The notes below the pieces were generated by a model, which had not been told where the DNA came from, did no database searches, and saw nothing but the letters and a program-made list of their open reading frames with translations. Positions 54,692 to 64,000 of a stretch of 64,000 nucleotides of DNA are shown piece by piece. Numbering within the stretch: position 1 is the stretch's first letter; every line of letters starts with the position of its first letter. The DNA is from Gamarada debralockiae. Lineage: Eukaryota > Ascomycota > Leotiomycetes > Helotiales > Hyphodiscaceae. The DNA lies in contig NXFV01001453.1 in assembly GCA_002803225.1 (NCBI GenBank), positions 1-64,000 of the forward strand. Reading direction: 5' to 3'. The translations under genes were made by a program, and so were the position numbers.

Positions 54692-56122
54692 ATGGCCCCA
54701 TATTGTTTCTTCGCCCTCTTTGCCCTGGCTGTTGCCCAGGTAGTCTTGGGCGATTCATACTCACTCCCTCTCGCAAAGAAAACGAGCTCAGGGATTGCTC
54801 TCCCTCCACGAATTCGTCGAGATCGAGGTACTGCGCGAATTGGAGAAATCAATGATCAGGTTGGCAATCTCCGTATATCAAACTTTTATTAGCACCGACG
54901 ACTAATTACAATATCCAGAACTTCTGGTTTGCTAATTTCACAGTTGGAGCAAAGGATGACCTGGTCTTATTGATTGATACTGGATCGACAGATGTCTATC
55001 TTAATCCTGGACTGTACGAACCTAGCAAATCTTCGACGGATTTGCATGATAACTTCACCATTACGTTCGCGACTACGAATCCTGATGGCTCTGGGACAGA
55101 GACTGTACGTTAAATCTCCCCTTCAATCCCCAACTGCCCGAGAACAATTCTCATAAAAGACACCAGATCAGTGGCCCAATTTACGAAGACATCGTAGCTC
55201 TGGACCACACCCATCTCTCCGTATCCCAACAGCCACTGGGCGTAGTCACCGATCCCTTGTCCCCACCATCATTTCCTCACGACGGTCTCGTCGGCTTCGC
55301 TGGGCTCGACAGTAGTGCGATTAACTCAACATCTTGGTTCCAGCATCTCTGTTCTCAAGGAAGTCTCGACAGCTGCCGGTTTGGACTCGCCTTCGAGACG
55401 GATGATACCGGAGTCCAGTATTTCGGGAAGGTGGAGTATGAGCGATTCGCAGGGCCTTTGAGCGTAGCCCCTCTGCTAGTTGACTCCCGTGGCGAGGAAC
55501 TGTGGGAGCTGTATGGTGATATTGCGGCTGATGGGAAGGTTGTGGAGAGGGATGCCCTGATTGTCACGGACAGCGGAACGACGGTAATTTTCGGGTACTT
55601 GAAGACTTCTCGAACCTGTTTGAACTGGATTAAAATTTTGCTGATGAGTTGAAACAGGCCAATTGATTCAGTCAAAGCTCTCTTCGATGCGGCAGGCATC
55701 CAAACAGTCCTGCACCCCAACATCACCGCAGACTCACCCACCACACTTAATGGGTACTACCCCTGTTCCCACCCACCCCAACTTGGATTCGGCTTTCCTT
55801 CTATCAGTAATGCCTCGGAAGCTTTGAAGGATCGGAATAGTCCCGTCAGTCGTTTCAGCACAATTTTCGATATCTTACCAAGTCAATTGGCCGAGAATAG
55901 CACGGATGGAAATTGTACCGCCGTGATTCATGGTACGGATGAATTTGGTTCTGGTCCCGGGGCTTTCTGGCTCGTTGGCCAAGGTGATTAATCCGCATTT
56001 GACAGCTGGTAAGACCAATAGGTGATTTTGGCTGACTTTGTGTAGCTTTCTTCCAGGGAAGGTATATCGACCATAATGTGGATGACTACACGATGGGATT
56101 TGCGAACCTTTTGAATTACTGA
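54692..56122 (+). CDS. Secreted aspartic protease (pepsin A1 family), five exons
   Basis: Exons 54692-54859, 54919-55104, 55167-55594, 55658-55983 and 56046-56122 give 394 aa. There is a clear signal peptide (FFALFALAVAQVVLGDS). Catalytic aspartates are in LIDTGSTDVYLNPG (exon 2) and VTDSGTTVIFG (exon 3, continued as PIDSVKALFDAAG across the third intron). Family pattern FGKVEYERFAG, GLVGFAGLD and a C-terminal RYIDHNVDDYTMGFAN are also present. The pro-region is short and basic (PPRIRRDRGTARIG), compatible with dibasic processing. Several N-x-S/T sequons occur. Typical of extracellular or cell-wall fungal proteases; substrate not predictable. No GPI-type hydrophobic tail is visible. Confidence 0.93.
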
Positions 56123-56925
56123 GGTTGGGTGAACGATTCGTTCCAAAAGATCACTAGATCATTAGAGCACTCATACCAATTAAGCACTTGATACAGAACT
56201 CCTTGTGACACTTGCCGACCCGAACCGCAGAGCTGGTGTGATGTGGGCACCAATGAAGGGTACCAAAGTCTTTTTTCCATGAGAAATGAGCAATTTAGAA
56301 TGCATTGTGCGGTGGATCTCTATCGCTCCTTCAAAATTTGCGATCCGCCAGAAATTCTGGGAGTTGAGCCAGTTGAGTGGATCCACCGGGTTGAAAGGTT
56401 CAAATCTATGGAGGGGACTAGGACTTACGCCATAGTCCGGAAGTAATGTAATCTGTGGGAAAGGAGAGACACCTTATTGCGTCTAATTGGAAAATAAGGT
56501 GAGTTTTCAAAACGCTTAGAGACTCGTAACCGAGGGGAGGAACTCGAAACGAGTCATTCAACTGTAGTGAGCGATATGATGGCCGAGAGGATTGTCATTC
56601 AATTAGAGGGTATCGCATGTAAGGGGTGATTTAATTGGGGTGTGTCGGTAGCATGACAGCCATAAAAGTCGAGGTGCGGCTTTAGCACATCTGATAGGGT
56701 CAAAAGTGCGCTAGAAATTTTAGGTTGCCTTAAGCCCAAAAATTTAGAAGCTTCAGCCTTGCGAGTCGAGTCAACAGACAATCCCTTCCTTTTCCAGTAC
56801 ACTGTCGCCCTCCCCCTCCCCCTCACCCTCAATCGCTCAATCCCATTCAGTGCCTAGAGCAATCTCATTACTGTACGCCTATTCTCACCAGCGAGCACCA
56901 ATTCCCTTCCTCAAATCGCTTCGCG
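56123..56925. other. Intergenic interval upstream of the LOT5-like gene
   Basis: No supported ORF. 56805-56835 is C-rich (CCCTCCCC repeats) just before the gene's leader. Confidence 0.45.
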
Positions 56926-57921
56926 ATGCCACCAGCAACTATCCACTCCGCGCCTCCCCTCGATACCTTCACGCCTCTTGCCGACCACCAATCGCAGACT
57001 CCAGAAGTATTCTACGGAGCCAAGCCTGTCCTTCATTACCATGCCGTAGGTGCGCGTGCTTTGGTCTCCCGTGATCAGCTGTCAAAGCTCCCGATCTTTT
57101 CACAGAGCCCAGGAGAAGTAGCTTCTGAGGCAGCTGAGAATGTGCAGCCCGAGAGACTTGACACGATGATTGCAGAAGTGATAGATGCGTATATCAGCTC
57201 AGAGTAATTTCCCTTCTCATTTTCACTTATTGTTCATTTCCTCAGCTGATTTCCACATCTTGTACGCGTCCCGCGCTCCGCGCTATATTACTAATTTGTC
57301 CATCCTGGCAGGAATCTAACTCTTTTCAACAATACCACTTCTACTGGCATTTCGATTCCGTACCCAGCCATCTCCCTCCATGCCATCCAAACTCTCGATG
57401 ATCCTGCGAATGCCTCTCAACAAGTGCAAGGACTGTATATGCAGCTGGAGTTGTCTGATCCACATGGTGTGAGCGAAGACGAGGAACCAGAGACCTTGGA
57501 ATTGACTCTGATTCCTGTGGCCTCATCTGGAAACGTCCAGCAACTTTTCGAAGCTGTCTCGAACTGCTCGAACCTACATCCGGATCCCACATTGGAAGAT
57601 GAAGACATGGAGGACGTTGATGGCGATAGTAGGATAGTTTTTGAGGGCAACGTTGGCTACGAGGGAATTAGTAGACTTCCAGGTGTACAGCAAGGAGCCT
57701 CAGATGGAGGACTGCCTCCCCCATTTCCTGGTAGTGGTGGATGGATAACTGCTGAGAACGTGTCCGAATACTTTGACGAAGAGGGCAATTGGATTGGTGA
57801 CGAAAATGGACTCGGTGAAGGAGCAGGCAGAGTACGGAACCGGGATGAAGTCGAGCCAAATGGGGTCAATGGAGACGATGAGCACGGAAGCGATGAAAAC
57901 AAACGGCCCAGAACGGATTGA
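56926..57921 (+). CDS. lot5: LOT5/pICln-like (Voldacs) protein
   Basis: Exons 56926-57203 and 57312-57921 (GTAATT donor, GGCAG acceptor) give 295 aa. The N-terminal PH-like Voldacs region has PEVFYGAKPVLHYHAVGARALVS, then NLTLFNNTTSTGISIPYPAISLHAI across the splice and VQGLYMQLELSD. The C-terminal third is acidic (LEDEDMEDVDGDS; WIGDENGLGEGAG) and ends KRPRTD. Members are pICln relatives that help assemble Sm/Lsm proteins in animals and fission yeast; budding-yeast Lot5 is poorly characterised. The acidic tract is a family hallmark. The start MPPATIHSAP is the first Met of this frame. Confidence 0.87.
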
Positions 57922-58877
57922 GGCTCCCTGGTTCGTTAGAGGAACTCTAGGGCTGAATAACAGAACGCTTACCCAGACGGCGTTCTCCAGATACTTTTGT
58001 AATCGCTCAATAACTACCAGCGAATTCGTTATCAGTGTGTGGAGAAGTCCAATTGGTCGTGTGGTCGATGGTTATTCTTAGACGAGGTGGTGGCTTGAGA
58101 TGACGAGAGCCTAGGTTAAGGAGAACTCGTCGGCACATTTCATTGCCGCACATCTAATACGCCTCATGATAGGAGATATGCGTACTAAGAGCACCGAGAA
58201 CCAATCGGGGAGTCAAACGTTGAGAAAATATCCACCAAAACGTCCACAATCACAAATTCCCAAGCCATCCGAATCCTTTCGAGCGAGAATGACGGGACAC
58301 AAACACGTGATTGCGTGCGTTTTGACAATTATTTTGGCTAGCAATGAGATAAGCACAGCCTCCTCCTAGGCACTCAGCGTTCCTGTGAGTGGTCAATTTC
58401 CCGAAAAGGACTCGGCAAATTGGCAATTCTCATCCCCCACCCTTGTTGAAAGTAATCTGTCAAGCGGGAAACCCCCTTGTCTGTGCAGTTTTCTGCCCTG
58501 TGCTTCAGCGGCACAGCTGCGCCTAAACCTCGCTGACACGGCACGGCAATGGTAGGGATAAAGGTGGGTTGCACGCACGTTCTTCAGCTCGCTGCACACA
58601 CCACTTATATCGAGTCTCGACCTCCAAATATTAGGTATCGAACGACCGACTTCATATGAGGAAGCCATGAGTAGCAGAGCATCAACTTGCATGCTATCGC
58701 ATCACAGGCTCACCCATGGTCAACATTGGGCACCAATAGCCATTCGGAATGCATCTTGAGTGTCTGGCCGCCGTCTCCGACGAGGTGATAGTGGGCAATT
58801 TGAACCCGAGGAGTTGAAGCATTGGAACGAGATATTGTGGGGAAGCGGTGTTGTGGGGGATTCGAACCTGGATCACA
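57922..58877. other. Intergenic interval upstream of the oligopeptide transporter
   Basis: No supported ORF on either strand. A TTCGAACC core near 58861 looks like a tRNA B box on the minus strand but is rejected (see rejected list). Confidence 0.45.
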
Positions 58878-61499
58878 ATGTCTTTCGCTCCGGAAAGACA
58901 TCATGGATCCGATATCCATTCGGTGGATTCATCAGATGATGTATCTGAGCCAGATATATTGCCTTCGTCTGACTCGTCGCAAGAAACTGTATTTGGCTTG
59001 GATGATTACTCCAAGTCTGAAGAGACGACACCAAGCTCCGAATTTGACAAGGAGAAGGGTGTACCACAATATTCGGCAAGCGAAGTAGGGCCCGAAGAAA
59101 CGAGAGATGATCTGGGGGATGACGATCCGGCTCTGAGGGATATTCCTTGGCATGTTCGAAGGGTTGTCAGCTTGACCGATGACCCCACATTACCTACGAT
59201 CACCTTCCGTTACTTCCTCCTGAGCTTCCTGTTCATCACCCCCGGCGCATTCTTAGCACAGATGGCCGAGTACCGCACAACCTATGCTCCATACTCCATA
59301 TTCTTCGTCCAGATCGGTGCTAATTACGTGGGAGATTGGCTGGCCAAGTGTCTTCCTGCTTGGGGAATCAAGATACCTTTCACCAAGAAGAGCTTCAATC
59401 TCAATCCCGGCCCTTTCAGCGTCAAAGAGCATGTTTTGGTCACCATCACTGCAGCATCCGGAGCTACTTACAATTTAGCATGGACTCCTATCTCACTGTC
59501 AGAGCTCTACTTCGGCCACAAGATCAATCCAGCGGTCGCGATATTCTTCATGTGGGCTGTTGTGTGGACTGGATACTCTTACGCTGCACTTGCTCGTCAG
59601 TTCTTGATCTACGACCCTCAATATCCATGGTTTCAAGCACTTTGTCAAACGGCATTGTTTGAGACGCAGAAGAAACAGAGGGAGTCACCATCCCCGACAT
59701 CTCGACGACAGATGATGATATTTTTCTTCGTCCTAATTGGCATTTTCTTCTGGCAGTTCCTTCCCGAGTTCGTGTTCCCTATGATGGGGTCTCTCGCATT
59801 CCTCTGCTGGGTGGCCCCCCACAATGCTACGGCAAATTTCATCGGCGCTGGCTTTGGTGGCATGGGGTTCATGAATCTTTCATTCGACTGGTCCAATGTT
59901 GGATACCTCAGCCAGATGGGAAGCATGTTTCTGACTCCGTTCTGGACTCAAGTTATCGTGTTCTCCGCTTTTGTGGTCAACTGTTGGATTCTGATACCTG
60001 CTTCGAAGTGGGGTGGTTTAGGTAGTTGGCATGAACACATCATGTCGAATCGACTCTTCATGGGTATGTTTTCCTTTGCTTTGGTGACTTGCAATACTAA
60101 CGCCGATCAGAAAACGGTACCACATATCCCGTCCTCTCGCTCATAACACCCCAGATCTCCCTCAACGAGACCGCCTACGCTGAATACGGACCAATCTACG
60201 TCGGAGCCCAACTCCTCTGGGGTACTTTCTTTGACTACGCGTCCTACACTTCTGCGCTTTGCTGGATGCTTTTGTTCGGATACCCGCAACTCAAGTCGAT
60301 CATCACCAAACACATCGAGCGACGGCGGAATACTCATGTCGAGAGTCCAACAGAGCAGTATGATGACCAACTCAACATTCTCATGCGTTCATATAAGGAG
60401 GTACCACTTTGGTGGTTTATCGCTCTGTTCATGTGCTCCTTCATTCCCGTTATCATCATACTTGCAGCAGGGCAACTCTACATCCCCATCTGGACCTACT
60501 TCGTCGCCCTAACTACGGGGGCTATTGTTGTCATTCCGTTGGGATGGCTCTACGCATTGTCGAACTTTCAGCTTGTAAGCTATCTTGCCTTTCCCCTCCC
60601 AACTGCTTCTTCTTTCAAGTAGTGTCATTCGCCTTCTGCCTTCAAAACAACACTAACTGTGCCCATGTAGCCTATCGGCAGTACCAACCAAGTGCTCTAC
60701 GGCCTGATGGTAAACTCCATCAAAGGCTACAAGAATCCTGTCGGCGCCTCCACGTACAGTACAATCGCAGGAGATGCATGGTACCGAGCTATGTATATGC
60801 TACAAGATCAAAAGATCGGCCATTACATGCATATCCCACCACGAACAGTGTTCTTCTCACAGATCTTCGGTTCCTTTGTCGGCGTGCCGATCAATTACGG
60901 CTGCATACGATGGATTCTGAATACCAAATCCGAATACCTGAGCGGCAAACTCGTGGATCCCACACACCAGTGGACAGGCCAGACGCTTGCGACTTCGTTG
61001 ACTTTGGGCACGCAGTATGTGCTGATTGTATGCCATTCCCCAACCACTGTTCATTAGCCTCTTTACTGATCCGAAGCAGGGACCGAAACGCATGTTCGCA
61101 CAAGCCCTCTACCAACCCCTCCCCTACGCCTTCCTCGTCGGCGCCCTAACACCTACCCTCCTCTATATCCTCCACCGCTGCTTCCCACGCGCCAAATTCA
61201 ACTTATGGAACTGCACCATCTTCTTCTGCACAATGTCTAATTTCTGGGGCAACATCTCGACCGGCTACGTCTCCGGTATAATCGGCGGCTTCGTCGTCAT
61301 GTATTGGGCCTATCGCCACCACTACGAGATTTGGGCTAGGTATAATTATATACTTGCAGCGGCATTTGATGCTGGTTTCAATTTTAATATGTTGGTTATA
61401 TTTTTGTGCTTTGGGGCAGGCAAGGTTGTTCGTATGCCGAATTGGTGGGGCAATAATGCGGATAATGTTGAGAGGTGCTTTGCTTTGCCTCCCCAGTGA
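58878..61499 (+). CDS. OPT-family oligopeptide transporter
   Basis: A plasma-membrane proton-coupled transporter of tetra-/pentapeptides or related substrates. Exons 58878-60063, 60111-60574, 60671-61027 and 61080-61499 give 808 aa with about 14-16 membrane helices. Family motifs include NPGPFSVKEHVLVTI (the conserved NPG-KEH segment), SLAFLCWVAPHNATANFIG, GSTNQVLYGLMVNSIKGYKNP (shown across the second intron) and SNFWGNISTGYVSGIIGG. The cytosolic N-terminus is Ser/Asp/Glu-rich (about 90 residues), as in other fungal OPTs. A Met at 58848 in the same frame would add 10 residues; MSFAPERHHG is preferred as a typical soluble start. All introns are under 100 nt with good sites. No siderophore or transporter cluster is seen around it. 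Confidence 0.94.
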
Positions 61500-63199
61500 G
61501 GTTTTGAGGGCTGTGTTTTGATGGGGTTGGATGTGTGTATTGGAGCAATGGCGCTAGGTGTCTGGCAAGCAAAAGTAACATTTTGATAGCGGATTAGCGA
61601 TGGTGCTTGGAGTCTTTCTCCGGGAGCTACATCTTTTCAGTCCTTGTTATACTATGTTATTTAATATGGGATGGAAGCATAATTCAACCCCTTTTCGTTT
61701 AACATCTTGGAGTCTTTGTTCTAGATGCTGAAATGTGCCGAGCTTACTGTGTCTACCAAAGGTTGTCATTGGAATACTGGAGATAGTTGAGTGGGAACAT
61801 AGGCTTTGGTGAAGGACTGAGGCTGTTGCAAATCAGATGATTAATCCTAGTCCAAAATGCCCATTATCTTGTCACCCCTGTGAAGAGACATGTTACATTA
61901 CGTAATAAAATCATCGGTCTCGGTCTCGGCTCGTTCGGCAAGTTCCGGAATTCGCAAATATTTCACCAATAAGTGTCCCTGCTCACGCAACCCAAGATCT
62001 TGAAAAGTGCTCCCGCCAAACATTCAGATGTCCTAAGTATTGGATTGGTACGGACGTGGGCAGCTACTCCCACAAGCAAATTGCTGATAGAGCTGAGTGG
62101 TCTTTCTGCAGCCATCATGAATGGCCACGTTAACGAACGCAATCATGCGACTTAAACTTTCGTCTTATCTATTGCTGGTATCCAATCGTCCATATTCTAG
62201 GTGGTCTGATATCCAGTTGATATCCAGTCTGTGAGGATGGGACTTACCGATGGCTGAACAGCTTGCGATCTGCATGCTCCTCAGGACCAGTAGATAAGGC
62301 TGTGGTTTTATGTTTCTCCGATGCATCACAGATGTTACACAAAGCTGAACGAATTATTTTCTCACATCGATTCCAGCAGACACCTTTTTCTTTTTCTCTA
62401 CGAGCCAGTTAGACTTCAGAAGGGCGACCCTGAATTCAAAGTGCATCATGATCCTTGTCCACCTGGGAATTGTCCTTTGACAATGGGTGATTGGTGGATG
62501 CATCCAGCGAAGAGGTCTTGGGATAACTTTCATCCGGCCATCGCAACCTTCGTATACTGGACCCGTCCCATGAAGTTAGATAGGCAACCCCGGCTCAGCC
62601 TTACGAAAGTGCCCAATGAATGCGAACCCACATCTCGTCGTCCCAGCAGGATGACTGCCACCCTCCGCTGAGCTATCATCTTTTTTCAACCTCTTCGAAG
62701 GCCCGTCATACCAAGATACCCAATGGTCAGCTTGCAAACATGTCTGAAGATAGCACAGAAATATCTCTTTGAGATGGCTAGCACTCAACATATAACTTGA
62801 AGTTTCGTATAATGTCACCGAGGAAATACTGCTGTAACCGTAGACGAGGAGTCCTTGAGCCATCTCTGGAACTTGATGTTCCCCGTGGCACAGTCGACAA
62901 CCGATCTTGACAAGGCAGTGATCAAGGGTTCGCCTTTCTTCAAACGCCTTACTCATCAGCAATCGTGAGACTCCCAAGGCCTCCAACTATTCAACTGGAA
63001 TCGTTCATGAAGAAACAACTCTTCATTCAACTTTTCCACGCAAGATGGGGTATGATAGACGTCTACTTCCCCAGATATCCTCCCGTTCTCAACCTGTTGG
63101 GAACGAGTTTATAGAACTAGGGTAAGATTCAACCGTCTTTGTCGAACGAGCGATGATGTTGACTCTTTTCCCAGTCCATGGCAGTCGAATCCACAGGAT
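61500..63199. other. Intergenic interval
   Basis: No supported gene in 1.7 kb. The ORFs at 62321-62671 (+) and 62576-62986 (-) overlap and have no recognisable family. Confidence 0.5.
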
Positions 63200-64000
63200 A
63201 TGTTCCAGCCTCCACCTCATACATATCGAAGTACCGATGAGTTGCTGCCACTTGAGCCCGACCACCTCTTCCATCCGTCCTCTCCCAGAGGGGAGTCATT
63301 GTCGTCTTCGAACCAGAATGCCTTTTGTTCTGGCCCATGGGACGGCTGGAAGCGTGGGGCTAGTCTTTGCCTCATCGTCGTCGGGTCTGTTTTGCTCCTC
63401 AACATCGTCGTTACAGCATGGGCAGCCACCACCTTTGGCCTATCGGGCGGTATTGGGACAATCCATAGGGATGAATGTGCTAGGATCAAAAGCACCGGAC
63501 TCTGGCTGCACATTGCAATCAACGTTTTGAGCACAATGCTGTTGGGAGCAAGCAACTATTACATGCAGTGCCTGTGCTCGCCGACAAGGCAAGAAGTTGA
63601 CAAGGCACACGCTCAGAGGATGTGGCTCGATATTGGCATTCAGAGCATGAGAAATTTAGGGGCGATCGGCAGGACGAGGATGATTTTGTGGATTTGCCTA
63701 GCGACAACCTCGGTACCCCTGCACATTATGTGAGTGTTCTCAGCAATTCATTGAGACTCCTCAATGCATTCCTGAGTGGACACTAACTCCCGACGAGGTT
63801 TAATTCTGCAATCTTCGTCAGTCTCACAGCAAACGAGTACACCGTTGTAACAGTGACCGAAGACTTTGTCAACGGCGCAAACTGGACTTTGACAGGCTCT
63901 GATGCGTACCACGAGTCTATCATCGCCGAGATGCAGCAAAACGTATCCCAATACGAGAGGCTTGATCAGTCATCATGTATCAAGGAGTACGGAGTTGACT
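63200..64000 (+). CDS. DUF6536 membrane protein (truncated by window edge)
   Basis: Exon 1 is 63200-63729 and exon 2 starts at 63798 and runs off the window; the GTGAGT donor splits HI-M/F-NS in frame. Features of the fungal DUF6536 family are GWKRGASLCLIVVGSVLLLNIVV (first helix), DECARIK, LWLHIAINVLSTMLLGASNYYMQCLCSPTR (second helix plus signature), EVDKAHAQRMWLDIGIQSMRNL and a further hydrophobic helix (ILWICLATTSVPLHI). Then comes an extracellular-type loop with YTVVTVTEDF. These are large multi-pass proteins of unknown function, common in filamentous ascomycetes. The N-terminus is cytosolic and Ser/Pro-rich. Confidence 0.9.

Noticed and set aside
58855..58875. tRNA-like B box (GGTTCGAATCC on the minus strand)
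   Set aside because: The bases around it cannot form a T-stem (only two of the five pairs match), and no A box or acceptor stem is in place.

Overview
The window is nuclear DNA of a filamentous ascomycete. Short introns (about 40-75 nt) with GTAAGT/GTATGT donors interrupt most genes. The gene set (PNP-NB-ARC-TPR receptor, HET-domain protein, fungal FMO, DUF3500, MUP1-type permease, CE15 esterase, A1 aspartic protease, OPT transporter, DUF6536 protein) is typical of Pezizomycotina. A leotiomycete/helotialean source is a guess from family content only. Exon structures were read by eye from splice sites and reading frames.

Layout. 1-2726 (-): 5' part of an NLR-like receptor running off the left edge. 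2.7-5.0 kb: AT-rich and gene-poor. 5013-6899 (+): intact seven-exon P450. 9.1-10.4 kb (-): disordered KEN-box protein. 11.9-13.6 kb (-): S-adenosylmethionine decarboxylase. 14.9-15.8 kb: small ORF with a degenerate tandem array beside it. 18.8-26.5 kb: mostly decayed metabolic genes (SDR with one frameshift, MFS relic, DUF3500 pseudogene) around an intact nine-exon flavin monooxygenase. 26.5-28 kb and 29.8-32.8 kb: transposon debris, including a MITE-like element. 28.0-29.7 kb (+): JmjC-like protein with a C-terminal CXC cysteine cluster. 32.8-34.7 kb (-): HET-domain protein. 35.1-38 kb: NIF3-like protein and hypotheticals among repeats. 38.5-40.2 kb (-): methionine-permease-like transporter. 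44.0-44.6 kb (+): CYS3/MetR-type bZIP. 44.9-50.2 kb: conserved block (calcineurin A, a conserved fungal protein, a mitochondrial Mmc1-like protein), continued at 50.5 kb by a WW protein. 52.5-56.1 kb: disrupted CE15 esterase and intact secreted aspartic protease. 56.9-61.5 kb: LOT5-like protein and oligopeptide transporter. 63.2 kb to the right edge: DUF6536 membrane protein.

How the parts may work together. The bZIP, the permease and a perfect ATGRYRYCAT site upstream of the permease suggest a small sulfur-assimilation unit. S-adenosylmethionine decarboxylase lies on the same contig, but nothing links it by regulation. The NLR and HET proteins are both of allorecognition/immunity type. The most unusual observations are the JmjC-CXC architecture, a diverged ~80-bp motif shared between the decarboxylase leader and 8.4 kb, the dyad-containing array at 15.2-15.8 kb, the duplicated terminal exon of the permease with its GC-AG intron, and the one-intact/three-broken gene group at 19-26 kb. 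I found no CRISPR array, rRNA or supported tRNA gene.
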